Made by a program: the position numbers and the translations under genes. Under the pieces are notes generated by a model, which saw nothing but the letters and a program-made list of their open reading frames with translations, searched no databases and was not told the origin of the DNA. A DNA stretch of 64,000 nucleotides from positions 1-64,000 of the forward strand of contig NZ_FOEE01000019.1 in the NCBI RefSeq assembly GCF_900110555.1. The letters are read 5' to 3'. Numbering within the stretch: the first letter of the stretch is position 1; each line of letters opens with the position of its first letter. This document shows positions 42,955-52,183 of this stretch, in pieces. The stretch is from Trujillonella endophytica (lineage in GTDB: Bacteria; Actinomycetota; Actinomycetes; Mycobacteriales; Geodermatophilaceae).

Positions 42955-43647
42955 TCAGTCGACCGGCTGCCAGTCGGGGACGACCCACCGGTAGAACGGG
43001 TGGGCGACCGAGTCCGCCGGCGTCTGCCACGTGTCGGGGCGGTACGGGCTCAGGTACGGGCTGAGCTCGTCCATGATCCTGGCGAAGGCCGGCCGGTGGG
43101 ACTCGTGGTCGGCCCGCACGGCCGCCGCCGTCTCGGGGTCCTGCTCGAGCAGGTGCACCATCACGTCGTCGATGGCGTACAGCCAGCGGCCGGTCACCCC
43201 GGTGCTGATCGGCAGCGGCCCGGCGTCGGAGTCGGCGAACACCCGTGCGATGTCCTCCTCGCTGCCGGGCTTCATCCGCTGCACGATCACCGTGAGCTCG
43301 CGGTCCGGGGGCACGTCGCCCTCGGGCAGCCAGCTGTAGAACTCCTTGGCGACCGAGTGGGAGGGGTTCTCCCAGTAGCTCGGGTACGGCGTCACGTAGG
43401 GCGCGATCAGCTCGGCGATCTTCTCGAAGGCGGGCAGCCCCCGGCGCTGACCGGAGACCGCCGGGTCCTCCTTGCGCTCGATGACGTGGATGTAGAGGTC
43501 GTCGTGCGAGAGCAGGATCCGGCCGATGACGCCGAGGTCCTGCGGCCGGGTGACGTGGTCGAAGTGGGCGAAGACCGGCCCCACCCGGTCCTCGCTCCCG
43601 GGGACCATGTGGCAGACGATCACGTTGCGGAACGGTCGGAAGGCCAT
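42955..43647 (-). CDS. Tandem TcmI-family polyketide cyclase (230 aa)
   Basis: Two TcmI-type dimeric alpha+beta barrel domains in one chain (about 1-113 and 114-230), whereas the usual protein has one domain of ~110 residues. Each half begins with an I/V-V-x-x-M strand (VIVCHMVPGSED; TVIVQRMKPGSEED), has a DLYIHVIE- or DVMVHLLE-like strand and ends W-x-x-P-x-x-S-V-A-x-x-F-Y-x-W (WENPSHSVAKEFYSW; WQTPADSVAHPFYRW). Expected to cyclise a poly-beta-ketone. AGGAGAG lies 4 nt before the ATG. Confidence 0.85.
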   Translation of the reverse strand: MAFRPFRNVIVCHMVPGSEDRVGPVFAHFDHVTRPQDLGVIGRILLSHDDLYIHVIERKEDPAVSGQRRGLPAFEKIAELIAPYVTPYPSYWENPSHSVAKEFYSWLPEGDVPPDRELTVIVQRMKPGSEEDIARVFADSDAGPLPISTGVTGRWLYAIDDVMVHLLEQDPETAAAVRADHESHRPAFARIMDELSPYLSPYRPDTWQTPADSVAHPFYRWVVPDWQPVD

Positions 43648-43683
43648 GGCGCTCTCCTGTGCGCTCGGGGGACGGAACTTCGG

Positions 43684-44961
43684 TCAGGTGCGGGGAACGG
43701 GCGTGAATCGCAGCGGGAGCTCGAGCAGCCCGCGGAAGGCCGATGCGGCGGGCAGCCACAGCAGCTCCTCCACTCCGACGTCGAGCCGCAGGTCGGGCAG
43801 GCGGACGAGGATCCGGCGCAGCGCCGTCGTGGCCTCCATCCGCGCCAGGGCGGTCCCCAGGCAGTAGTGCAGGCCGTGGCCGAAGGCCAGGTGGGGGACG
43901 TCGACCCGGGTGAGGTCGAGCCGCTCCGGGTCGGGGGTGACCGCCGGGTCGTGGTTGGCCGAGCTCAGCACGACCGTGACGATCGAACCGGCCGGGATCG
44001 GCACCCCGCCGATCTCCATGTCCTCGGTGGCGAACCGGAAGCTCGACACCGGGACCGAGCAGTCGAAGCGGAGCAGCTCCTCGACCGCGTCGGGCAGGCG
44101 CTCGGGCTCCCGGCGCAGCAGCTCCAGCTGCTCCGGATGGGTCAGCAGCGCCACGACGGCGTTGCCGAGGAAGTCCGAGGTGGTCTGGTAGCCGGCGAAC
44201 AGCAGCAGGAACGACGTCGACACCAGCTCGGCCTCCGACAGGCGCCCCTGCTCGTCGCGCGCGGCGATCAGCGAGCTGACGAGGTCGTCGGCCGGTGCCC
44301 GCCGCTTGGCGGCGACGAGGCCGGCGAAGTAGGCGTGCAGCCCCTCCTGGGCCGCCGCGATGGCCGCGCGGTCCTCCTGCGGGCTGCGGCCGCCGGTGCC
44401 GACGGTGCGGATCACCTGGGTGCCGCGCAGGATCTCCTCGTGGTCGGCCGGGGGGATCCCCAGCAGGTCCCCGATGACGGCCAGCGGCAGCCGCAGCGCG
44501 ACGTCGTCGACGAAGTCGGTGCGGCCCGTCGGGGCGATCCGGTCGAGCAGCGTCTCGACCACCTGCTCGACGCGCGGGCGCATCGCCTCGATCCGCCGCG
44601 GCGTGAACGCCTGGCTCACCAGCCGGCGCAGCCGGGTGTGCTCGGGCGGGTCGGAGTTGAGCATGTTCGTGTTGATCTGCCGGGCCTTCATGCCGAAGAC
44701 CTCCAGGTAGGTGTCGCCCGCCCGGTACAGGTCCTTGGACAGCCGCGGGTCCGACAGCGCGGCGCGGGCGTCGTGGTACCGGGTGACCAGGTAGGAGTCG
44801 AAGCGCGGCGTCCGCACCTTCACCACCGGCCGCTCGGCGCGGAGCCGGGCGTAGGTCGGGAACGGGTCGGCCCGGAAGGCGGGCGTGTAGATCTCCGCGC
44901 CGGGAACGGGGTCGGCGTCGCTCCCGGCGGAGCATGGTGGCCGGTCGGTCGTCACGGACAT
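43684..44961 (-). CDS. Cytochrome P450 (425 aa)
   Basis: Bacterial class I P450, probably a tailoring hydroxylase for the polyketide. The heme-binding loop FGHGLHYCLG with Cys ligand lies near residue 360 and the ExxR pair is in EELLRFD/SSFRFA context. In the I helix AGYQTT replaces the usual acidic residue before Thr with Gln, which may affect proton delivery. SDPPEHTRLRRLV is the C-helix motif. It lacks a membrane anchor and no ferredoxin gene is adjacent. GGGAG precedes the ATG; 31 bp separate it from the monooxygenase gene. Confidence 0.92.
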   Translation of the reverse strand: MSVTTDRPPCSAGSDADPVPGAEIYTPAFRADPFPTYARLRAERPVVKVRTPRFDSYLVTRYHDARAALSDPRLSKDLYRAGDTYLEVFGMKARQINTNMLNSDPPEHTRLRRLVSQAFTPRRIEAMRPRVEQVVETLLDRIAPTGRTDFVDDVALRLPLAVIGDLLGIPPADHEEILRGTQVIRTVGTGGRSPQEDRAAIAAAQEGLHAYFAGLVAAKRRAPADDLVSSLIAARDEQGRLSEAELVSTSFLLLFAGYQTTSDFLGNAVVALLTHPEQLELLRREPERLPDAVEELLRFDCSVPVSSFRFATEDMEIGGVPIPAGSIVTVVLSSANHDPAVTPDPERLDLTRVDVPHLAFGHGLHYCLGTALARMEATTALRRILVRLPDLRLDVGVEELLWLPAASAFRGLLELPLRFTPVPRT

Positions 44962-44992
44962 GGGGTCTCCCTGGTCGGTCGTGGGGTCGGGG

Positions 44993-47482
44993 TCACGGCG
45001 CGAACACCCGCCCGAGGTGGGCCAGCAGCGCGTCGTCGGTCACCGGCCGGGCCCGGAAGCCGACGTGGCCGTCGGGGCGCACCACGTAGCCGGCAGGGCC
45101 CGCGGGGTCGCCGCCGGCCAGCCCGTAGGCGGCCCGGAACGCGGCGGGGGCGCGGAGCACCGGCAGGTCGACCAGCGCGGGCAGCCGGGCGGCGGCGTCG
45201 GCGAGCAGGTACGGCCGCACCTGCCCCCGGGACGCCTGCCGGACGGCGGCGGTCAGCTTCTCCAGCTCGAGCACCTGCTCCCGGGGAACGTCCGCGTCGA
45301 CGGCGAGCAGCAGCGTCGTGTGCGTGCCCCGGGTCAGGTCGAACAGCCGCAGGTCGTGCGCCACGCCGAAGCGGCGCAGCCCGTGCACGTCCGGCGCCCG
45401 GTGCCCCGGCTCGGGACCGCCGGTGAACCCCGCGTCGTCGGCCGCCTGACCGACCAGGGGGCTGCCGGCGTAGTTCATCGTCATCTGCATCTCGAGCAGG
45501 AACTGGGCCTTCTCGTCGTCCATGTCCATCTCGTCGGTGAACGCGATGGCCACGGCGCGGTCGACGATCGCCTTGCCGGCGGGACGGCGCTCGGCGTCGT
45601 AGCTGTCGAGCAGGCCGGGCGCGGCGAGCCCGCGCACGGCCAGGGCCAGCTTCCAGCCCAGGTTCCAGGCGTCCTGGATGCCGGTGTTCATGCCCTGGCC
45701 GCCGGCGGGTGGGTGCAGGTGCGCCGCGTCGCCGGCGACGAACACCCGGCCGGACCGGTACCGGTCGACGATGCCGTGCTTGATGCGGAAGATCGACGAC
45801 CAGCGCAGGTTGCTCGCCGTCGTGCCGGGCGGGCCGAGGTCGTCGACGGCGGCCTGCAGGTCGGCCAGCGTCGGCGGCTCGTACTCCTGCCAGAAGCCGG
45901 CCGGCACGATCCCGGAGCCGATGGTCTCCTGCAGCCGCTGGGGGGCCAGCGTGGCGATCCGGTACCGCCGCCGGCCCTTGAGCGGGACGCACACGAGCAT
46001 CCCGGTGAACGCGCCGTCGTCCTCGATGCGCACCCAGCGCAGCAGGTGGCCGGGAGGCACGTCCTCGGGTGCCGCACCCCAGTCGACGTCGACGTCGCCG
46101 AGCATGAACAGCTGCGGGAACATCGACAGCCCGCCGACGAAGCCGAGCCCCAGGCCCGTGCGCACCGCGCTGTGCGCCCCGTCGCAGCCGACGAGGTACC
46201 GGGCGCGGGCGTCCTCGACCTCCCCCGAGGCGTGCTGCAGCCGCGCGGTGACGCCGTCGTCGTCCTGGTCGAACCCGACCAGTTCCACGCCGCGCTCGAC
46301 GGCGACACCGGCGGTGAGCAGCCGCGCGGTCAGCAACCGCTCGGTCTCGTACTGGGGCAGCCCGAGGTGGGCGTAGGGGAGCTCCTCCAGGCCGGACCAG
46401 TCGACCTGGTGGGTCTGCACGCCGTTGACGAACACCGTCTGCCCGTGCAGCCAGATGCCGGTGTCCATCGCCTCGGCGGCGATGCCCTGGTCCTCCCAGA
46501 TCTCCATGGTCCGGCAGTGGATGCCGATGGCCTTGTCCGCCTGCGTCGACGCCTCCGACCGCTTGTCGACGACCCGGACGGCGATGCCGCGGCGGGCCAG
46601 CTCGATCGCGTGGGTCAGCCCGGCCGGTCCGGCGCCGACGACGAGCACCTCGGCGTCCGCGCGGCCGGTGCGCGGGGGCGCGGGGGACGGTGCCGGCGAG
46701 GCCGGGGCCGGAGCGGGCGCCGGCGCGGTGCGGGGCGGTTCCACGAACTCCTGGACCGGTGCGCTGGGCACCGGCACCGGTGTCGGTGCCGGCATCGCCC
46801 GCGGAGGCTCGGTACGGGGTGGGGGCGGGGCGTAGCCGCCGTCCCCGCTTCCGTGCTCCGGCGGCCGGTAGCGGATCTCGTACAGCCGACGGTCGAAGTC
46901 GACCGACAGCCACCGGACGAGCGTGGCGGTCTGGTCGGCGTGCGAGGGGTCGTCCACCCAGTTGGTGAAGTCCTGCTCGGTCTCCCACTCGGCGAAGATG
47001 TGGTAGATCGGCTCGGCCGGCTCCTTGAGCAGCTCCTCCCGGATCAGCCCGGGGGTGCCGCGCAGCCGCTCCACCGTGGTCCGGTACGCGCGCTCGAACA
47101 GCTCCTCCTCGCCGGGCCCGACCACCGTGCGGATGTCGACCCGCACGTGGGGTCCCCGGTCGCCGGGCACCTCGTACAGCACCTCGTAGGTGCTGCGGGA
47201 GGCGTCCTCGCGCAGGTCGCGCAACGCCGCGGTGAGGAACTCCCGCGCGCTGCTGCGGCCGAAGGCGTCGACCGCGGCCCGGTCCACCCAGTCGCTGGTG
47301 ATGAGGAAGGTGCGGGGATCGTCGGCGTCGCGCACCAGCTCCTGCCGCAGGTTCCCGGGCACCCGGCTGATCTCCGCGGCGGCCGCCCGCCACGCCTCCT
47401 CGAACCGCTCCTCGCAGCCCTCCCGCGTGCGCATCCGCAGCAGCGTCCGCACGCCCGCCCGGTCACCGCTGCCCGCGCTCAT
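44993..47482 (-). CDS. ABM-ABM-FAD monooxygenase fusion (829 aa)
   Basis: Three-part enzyme. Two antibiotic-biosynthesis monooxygenase domains (about 8-105 and 108-210; FLITSDWVDRAAVDAF and YHIFAEWETEQDFTNWV) precede a ~75-residue Pro/Ala-rich linker. A class A FAD aromatic hydroxylase follows, with VVGAGPAGLTHAIELARRG (about 293), CDGAHSAVR and GDAAHLHPPAGGQGMN, then a thioredoxin-like C-terminal domain as in PgaE or RdmE. The ABM parts could act as a quinone-forming oxygenase and the FAD part as an aromatic hydroxylase. The ATG overlaps the KS-beta stop (ATGA). From memory, XanO4-type fusions in xanthone pathways are a precedent. Confidence 0.9.
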   Translation of the reverse strand: MSAGSGDRAGVRTLLRMRTREGCEERFEEAWRAAAAEISRVPGNLRQELVRDADDPRTFLITSDWVDRAAVDAFGRSSAREFLTAALRDLREDASRSTYEVLYEVPGDRGPHVRVDIRTVVGPGEEELFERAYRTTVERLRGTPGLIREELLKEPAEPIYHIFAEWETEQDFTNWVDDPSHADQTATLVRWLSVDFDRRLYEIRYRPPEHGSGDGGYAPPPPRTEPPRAMPAPTPVPVPSAPVQEFVEPPRTAPAPAPAPASPAPSPAPPRTGRADAEVLVVGAGPAGLTHAIELARRGIAVRVVDKRSEASTQADKAIGIHCRTMEIWEDQGIAAEAMDTGIWLHGQTVFVNGVQTHQVDWSGLEELPYAHLGLPQYETERLLTARLLTAGVAVERGVELVGFDQDDDGVTARLQHASGEVEDARARYLVGCDGAHSAVRTGLGLGFVGGLSMFPQLFMLGDVDVDWGAAPEDVPPGHLLRWVRIEDDGAFTGMLVCVPLKGRRRYRIATLAPQRLQETIGSGIVPAGFWQEYEPPTLADLQAAVDDLGPPGTTASNLRWSSIFRIKHGIVDRYRSGRVFVAGDAAHLHPPAGGQGMNTGIQDAWNLGWKLALAVRGLAAPGLLDSYDAERRPAGKAIVDRAVAIAFTDEMDMDDEKAQFLLEMQMTMNYAGSPLVGQAADDAGFTGGPEPGHRAPDVHGLRRFGVAHDLRLFDLTRGTHTTLLLAVDADVPREQVLELEKLTAAVRQASRGQVRPYLLADAAARLPALVDLPVLRAPAAFRAAYGLAGGDPAGPAGYVVRPDGHVGFRARPVTDDALLAHLGRVFAP

Positions 47483-48720
47483 GCCGTCGCGCCTCCCTCG
47501 TACCGGCGCAGCACCAGGCTGCTGTTGAAGCCGCCGAAGCCGCGGGCGAGCACGACGACGGTCGAGACGGGCTGCACCCGCGGCCGGCGCAGCAGCTCGA
47601 CGCCCGGCGCGTCGACGGGGTCGTCGAGGTGGGCGGTCCCCGGCGCGATGCCGTCGCGCATCGCCAGCACGGCGGTGGCCACGGCCAGCGCGGAGCCCCC
47701 GGCCATCAGCCGCCCGGTCCAGGACGACGGCGCGCTGACCGGCACGGGCGTCGAGCGCGACGCGAAGGCCTCGCCGATCGCCGCGAGCTCCAGCGCGTCG
47801 AGCTCCGGGGTCCCCGCGCCGTCGGCGAGGACCAGGTCCACCTCCTCCGGGGTCACGCCGGCGTCGGCGAGGGACAGCCGGATCGCGCGCGCGTACTGGC
47901 CGGCGTCCGGGGCCGGGTCCTCGTGGTGGTGGGCGTCGTGGGTCGCGCCGTAGCCGCAGACCTCGCCCCACACCCGCCCGACGCCGCGGGCCCGGGCCGC
48001 GCCCGGTTCCTCGAGCAGCAGGATGGCGCCGCCCTCGCCGACGACGTGCCCGTTCGCCCGCCGGTCGAACGGCAGGTACGCGGCCTCCGGCCGGGTCGCG
48101 GTCGACAGCCGGCCGCTGGTGGCCTGGCACAGCAGCGCGTACGGGCACATGCCGGCCTCGGTGCCGCCGACCAGGATCGCCGGCGTCCCCCGCCTCGCCA
48201 CGCGCCGGGCCCAGCCGATGCTGTCCAGCCCGCCGGCGGCCTCGCTGACCACGACACCGGAGGGCCCCTTGTACCCGTCGCGGATGGAGATCTGACCGGT
48301 GCTCGCGGCGTAGAACCAGGCGATCGACTGGTAGGCGCCCACCGACCGGGGCCCCTTGGCCCACAGTCCCTGGATCTCGTGCTGGCTGAACTCGTTGCCG
48401 CCGGAGCCGGCCGCCAGGAAGACGGAAGTGGCATAGGCGTCCTCGGGGGCGGAGTACCCGGCGTCCTCGGCGGCCAGCGTGGCCGCGGCCAGCGACATCC
48501 AGGTCCACCGGTCGGTCTGCACCATGAGCCGGGAGTCCACGTGGTCGGCGGGGCGGAAGTCGCGGACCTGACCGGCCAGCGAGATCCCGTACGCGGTCGG
48601 GTCGAACCCCTCGATCGGCCCGATCGCCGCCTCCTCGCGGAGCACGGACGACCAGTGGGCCTCGGCGCCGACGCCGGTCGGCGCCACGACCCCCAGCCCG
48701 GTGACGAGCAGGCCGGTCAC
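47479..48720 (-). CDS. Type II PKS ketosynthase beta / chain-length factor (413 aa)
   Basis: Partner of KS-alpha; sets chain length and supports priming. Thiolase fold throughout ([11 protein letters not shown] at the start, [28 protein letters not shown] at the end). The active-site Cys is absent, as expected for a chain-length factor, but the segment reads [10 protein letters not shown] with Ala where most such proteins have Gln. The catalytic His positions of KS-alpha are not conserved. GTGA overlap with KS-alpha upstream and ATGA overlap with the monooxygenase downstream give strict coupling of the heterodimer. Confidence 0.93.
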   Translation of the reverse strand: MTGLLVTGLGVVAPTGVGAEAHWSSVLREEAAIGPIEGFDPTAYGISLAGQVRDFRPADHVDSRLMVQTDRWTWMSLAAATLAAEDAGYSAPEDAYATSVFLAAGSGGNEFSQHEIQGLWAKGPRSVGAYQSIAWFYAASTGQISIRDGYKGPSGVVVSEAAGGLDSIGWARRVARRGTPAILVGGTEAGMCPYALLCQATSGRLSTATRPEAAYLPFDRRANGHVVGEGGAILLLEEPGAARARGVGRVWGEVCGYGATHDAHHHEDPAPDAGQYARAIRLSLADAGVTPEEVDLVLADGAGTPELDALELAAIGEAFASRSTPVPVSAPSSWTGRLMAGGSALAVATAVLAMRDGIAPGTAHLDDPVDAPGVELLRRPRVQPVSTVVVLARGFGGFNSSLVLRRYEGGATA

Positions 48721-50006
48721 GGGGTCCTCCGGGACGGCCGGGACAGCACGATGGCCGACTGGAAGCCGCCGAAGCCGCTGCCCACCGACACCGCGACGTC
48801 GACCTTCTGCTCGCGCGCGGTGTTGGGGATGTAGTCGAGGTCGCACTCGGGGTCGGGCACCTCGTAGTTGGCGGTCGGCGGCAGCACCCCGCGCTGCAGG
48901 GCCAGCGCGGTCGCCGCGACCTCGATCGACCCGATGGCGCCGAGGGAGTGGCCGACCATCGACTTGATCGAGCTCATCGCCACCCGCTGCGCGGCCGGCC
49001 CGAGGCTGCGCTTGACCGCGGCGGTCTCGTGCCGGTCGTTCTGCTTGGTCCCCGAGCCGTGCGCGTTCACGTACCCGACCTCGTCGGGGGCGGTGCGGCC
49101 CTGGGCCAGCGCCTGCCGGATCGCCTCGGCCATCTCGACGCCGTCGGGCTTGAGCCCGGTCATGTGGAAGGCGTTGCAGCGGTTGGCGTAGCCGGTGATC
49201 TCGCAGTAGACCTCGGCGTCCCGTCGCCGGGCGCTCTCCAGCTCCTCCAGCACCAGCACCGCCGCGCCCTCGCCCATGACGAAGCCGTCCCGCCGGGCGT
49301 CGAAGGGCCGGGCCGCGTGCTCGGGGTCGTCGTTGTTGCCGGTGGTCGCCCGGATGGTGTCGAAGCAGGCCATGGAGATCGGCGAGATCGGTGCGTCGCT
49401 CGCGCCGGAGACGACGACGTCGGCGTCGCCGTCCTCGATGAGCTGGCTGGCGTAGCCGACCGCGTCGATGCCGGACGTGCACCCGGTGGAGACGACGACG
49501 GCCGGCCCGTGCGCGCCGAAGCGGACCGCGAGCTCGGTGGCGCCGCAGCTGGGCACCAGCGCGTGGTGCAGGAAGGAGGAGGCGTAGCGCGGGTCGACCA
49601 GCCAGTGGGTGCCGGCGTCGCTCACCGCCACGTACTCCTGTTCCAGCCGCATGGTCGCCCCGACCGCGCTGCCGAGGGCCACCCCCACCCGGTCGGGGTC
49701 GGGGGCGCCGGCGGCGCCGGAGCCGAGGGGGAGCCCGCTGTCGGCGACGGCCTCGTCCGCGGCCACCATGGCCATCTGCACGAACCGGTCGTTGCGGTGC
49801 ACCTCGTGGGCGGTCAGCCCGAGCAGCCGGCCGTCGAAGTCCACCTCCGCGGCCACCTGGGAGCGGAACAGGGCGGGATCGAAGAACGTGATCCGCCGGG
49901 TCGCCGTCCGGCCGGCGGTGAGCATGTCCCAGAAGCCCTCCCGGCCCATCGAGCCGGGGGCGACCACGCCGATGCCGGTGACGACGACCCGGCGGCGGTC
50001 GCTCAC
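48717..50006 (-). CDS. Type II PKS ketosynthase alpha (429 aa)
   Basis: Catalyses decarboxylative Claisen condensation of malonyl-ACP. Catalytic Cys in [14 protein letters not shown] near residue 173, His in [14 protein letters not shown] and His in [13 protein letters not shown], with [15 protein letters not shown] and a closing [14 protein letters not shown] complete active-site triad. The order KS-alpha then KS-beta is conserved in type II systems; the ACP is not in its usual place after KS-beta but several genes upstream, fused to biotin carboxylase. Overlaps the cupin gene by 4 bp. Confidence 0.95.
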   Translation of the reverse strand: MSDRRRVVVTGIGVVAPGSMGREGFWDMLTAGRTATRRITFFDPALFRSQVAAEVDFDGRLLGLTAHEVHRNDRFVQMAMVAADEAVADSGLPLGSGAAGAPDPDRVGVALGSAVGATMRLEQEYVAVSDAGTHWLVDPRYASSFLHHALVPSCGATELAVRFGAHGPAVVVSTGCTSGIDAVGYASQLIEDGDADVVVSGASDAPISPISMACFDTIRATTGNNDDPEHAARPFDARRDGFVMGEGAAVLVLEELESARRRDAEVYCEITGYANRCNAFHMTGLKPDGVEMAEAIRQALAQGRTAPDEVGYVNAHGSGTKQNDRHETAAVKRSLGPAAQRVAMSSIKSMVGHSLGAIGSIEVAATALALQRGVLPPTANYEVPDPECDLDYIPNTAREQKVDVAVSVGSGFGGFQSAIVLSRPSRRTP

Positions 50007-50425
50007 CGGAGATCCGGGGCGGGCTCGGTGTCGACGTGGCCGAGCTCCGGTCGCGGGGCCAGCGGCCCGTTGCAGAACACGAAGAACGCCGCGGTGTCGC
50101 CGTCGTTGACGATCCGGTGGCGGACGCCGATCGGGATGTGCACGGCGGACTCCGCCCCGAGCCGGCGCGGCTCGCCGTCCAGGGTGACCAGCACGTCCCC
50201 GCGCTGGCAGTAGAGGAACTCCTCGGAGTACGGGTGCCAGTGCTCCCGCACGACCTCGCCGGGCTCGAGGGTCAGCGTGCCCATGAAGGCGGCGGTGGTC
50301 CCCACGTTCGCCGGGGACAGCAGGACGCGGATGTCGCCGCCGCGGCGGCGGTTGGGCGGGGTGGCGGCGCGGGAGACCGTCGGGCCGACCCGTACCGCGC
50401 TCGGGGCGTGCTGGATGGTGGTCAT
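50003..50425 (-). CDS. Cupin-domain polyketide protein (140 aa)
   Basis: Single conserved beta-barrel cupin with motif 1 [18 protein letters not shown] (metal-ligand His-x-His and Glu) near residue 63 and motif 2 [14 protein letters not shown]. This resembles the WhiE-ORFII / CurC-type cupins found beside KS-alpha in spore-pigment and pentangular clusters, where they are thought to assist cyclisation or oxidation. ATGA overlap with the acyltransferase-like gene and GTGA overlap with KS-alpha. Confidence 0.87.
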   Translation of the reverse strand: MTTIQHAPSAVRVGPTVSRAATPPNRRRGGDIRVLLSPANVGTTAAFMGTLTLEPGEVVREHWHPYSEEFLYCQRGDVLVTLDGEPRRLGAESAVHIPIGVRHRIVNDGDTAAFFVFCNGPLAPRPELGHVDTEPAPDLR

Positions 50426-51402
50426 GTCCCTCCTCGGACGGGAGCCGTGCCGGCGAGCGCCGGCGCGGGGGCGGCAGCGGGCGGAGCGGGAGCGGTGAGG
50501 GGCGACGCCGGGCCGGTGACCAGGCGGACCGGGAGCCGGGGGTGGACCTGGCGGACGAGCGGGCCGAGCACGGGGGCGCCCCCCACCTCGAGGACCTCGA
50601 CGGCTCCCGCGGACACGAGGGCGCGGGACGTCTCCTCCCAGCGGACCGGCGCGGTCAGGTGGTCGGCCAGGCTCTGGGCCAGCCGTTCCGGGTCCTGGCT
50701 GGGCACCGGGTCGGCGTTGGGCACGACGGGGACGGCGGGCACGCTCCAGGTCAGCTCGGCGAGGGCGGCCGCCAGGTGCTCGGCCACCGGCCGGGCCAGC
50801 GGCCCGTGGCACGCGGGGCGGCCGGGCAGCCGCACCAGGTCCAGCCCGGCGGCCAGCACGCCCCAGCGCGCCCGGGCCAGCTCCTCGCGCTCGCCGCAGA
50901 GCACGGCCTGGGCGGGGCCGTCGTAGCAGGCGACGGCCAGCGTCCCGCCCCCGGAACGGGCGACGACGGCGCGGGCGACCTCGGCGGCGCCGTCGCCGAC
51001 GACGGCGGCCATGCCGGCGCGGGAGGGCCGGGGGGCCAGCGCCATGAGGTCGGCGCGCCAGCGGACCAGCTCCACGACCTGCTCCAGGTCCAGGGCGCCG
51101 GCGGCGACCAGCGCCGCGTACTCCCCGACCCCGTGCCCGGCGACGGCGACCGGCCGGAGGCCGCGCGCGGTGAGGCTGCGCCAGGCCGCGACGCCGGTGA
51201 CCACGACCTCGAGGTCGGCCGCCTCCCGGTCGGGAAGGGCGAGCGGCTCCCGCCACCAGCGGGCGAGGTCGCGGCCGGCGACGGCGGAGGCCCGGGCCAC
51301 CACCTCGGCGGCGACCGGGTCGAGCAGCCAGGGGTCGGCCAGGCCGGGGAGGGCGCCGCCCTCGCCCGGCAGGACGACGGCGACACCCGGGACGGAGCTC
51401 AC
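50422..51402 (-). CDS. Acyltransferase-like protein lacking the catalytic Ser (326 aa)
   Basis: FabD/malonyl-CoA:ACP transacylase fold: [12 protein letters not shown] (start loop), a nucleophile elbow reading [20 protein letters not shown] with the carboxylate-binding Arg region, and [15 protein letters not shown] with the catalytic-type His. In active enzymes the elbow is GHSxGE; here the codon is GGG, so Ser is replaced by Gly and transacylase chemistry by the usual mechanism should be impossible. The rest is well kept and a Pro/Ala-rich tail ends the protein. It may be a structural or decoy partner. Coupled by 4-bp overlaps on both sides. Confidence 0.82.
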   Translation of the reverse strand: MSSVPGVAVVLPGEGGALPGLADPWLLDPVAAEVVARASAVAGRDLARWWREPLALPDREAADLEVVVTGVAAWRSLTARGLRPVAVAGHGVGEYAALVAAGALDLEQVVELVRWRADLMALAPRPSRAGMAAVVGDGAAEVARAVVARSGGGTLAVACYDGPAQAVLCGEREELARARWGVLAAGLDLVRLPGRPACHGPLARPVAEHLAAALAELTWSVPAVPVVPNADPVPSQDPERLAQSLADHLTAPVRWEETSRALVSAGAVEVLEVGGAPVLGPLVRQVHPRLPVRLVTGPASPLTAPAPPAAAPAPALAGTAPVRGGT

Positions 51403-51911
51403 GGGCTCCGCTCCGCCGCCCGGGCGGCGGCCTCCACCTTGTCCTTGATGACGGCCATCTGGATCTTGCTGTTGGCGTCGATCCGCCGGGTCATGCCTTC
51501 TGTGTCCACCGGTGCGTCGGGGAGCATCCGGAAGTCCTGCACCCAGCGCATCCGGGTGCCGCTGCCCTCCGGGGTGTAGCTCCAGCGGATGTGCATGAAC
51601 TCGAAGGGCCGGGTCTCGAGGCGGCGGGCCACGACCTCGTGCGCGGCCTCGTCGAGGGTGCGCTCGGAGATCCAGCTCCAGACGCGGCCCGCCTCGTCGG
51701 GGACCATGGTCAGCCGGAAGCGGAACGTCGTCCCGTACCGGGCCAGGATCTCGACCGCGCTGTACTCGGTGAACAGCTCCGGCCACGAGGCCAGGTCGTT
51801 CGTCATCCGCCAGACGTGGTCGAGATCGGCGTCGATGACGATCGAGTTGTCGGTGTGCCCGATGGTCGGGCCCTCGTGCCGGAGGTCGTCGGTGCGCTCG
51901 ACGGTGCTCAT
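51399..51911 (-). CDS. Polyketide aromatase/cyclase, SRPBCC fold (170 aa)
   Basis: Single START/Bet v1-like domain of the TcmN / WhiE-ORFVI mono-domain type, expected to guide first-ring cyclisation and aromatisation. Signature features: TDNSIVIDADLDHVWRMTND, LASWPELFTEYS, VWSWISERTLDE with the conserved W-x-S-E-R segment and IRWSYTPEGSGTRMRWVQDF. Downstream of the fused ACP by 11 bp with GAGGGAG before its ATG. TcmN-type aromatases usually act on unreduced chains, in line with no ketoreductase gene in this operon. Confidence 0.9.
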   Translation of the reverse strand: MSTVERTDDLRHEGPTIGHTDNSIVIDADLDHVWRMTNDLASWPELFTEYSAVEILARYGTTFRFRLTMVPDEAGRVWSWISERTLDEAAHEVVARRLETRPFEFMHIRWSYTPEGSGTRMRWVQDFRMLPDAPVDTEGMTRRIDANSKIQMAVIKDKVEAAARAAERSP

Positions 51912-51922
51912 CGCCGGCTCCC

Positions 51923-52183
51923 TCAGGCCATCCGGGCCGAGTCGGGGGCGCCGGCGACGGTCGCGACGATCTCGCCGAACGTGTACCGGTCGGGGCTGTC
52001 GTCGGGCATCTCGGTCCTGTAGCGGTCGTGCAGCTCGGTCTGCATCGACAGGAAGGCCAGGGAGTCCAGGCCGATGTCGGAGAACCGGGCGGCCGGGTCG
52101 GAGGTGCGCGCCGTCGGCGACAGCCCCGCCTTCTCGGTGAGCAGGTCCATGAGGTCGTCGAGGGTGAACGACGGGTCGGGCAT
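51923..52183 (-). other. ACP module with own ribosome binding site (86 aa if internally started)
   Basis: Internal ATG at 52183 begins MPDPSFTLDDLMDLLTEKAG and gives an ACP of standard type II length with the DSL modification site. AGGAGAGG at 52193-52200 lies 9 nt ahead. Internal initiation would supply free ACP in addition to the fused form. Confidence 0.6.
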
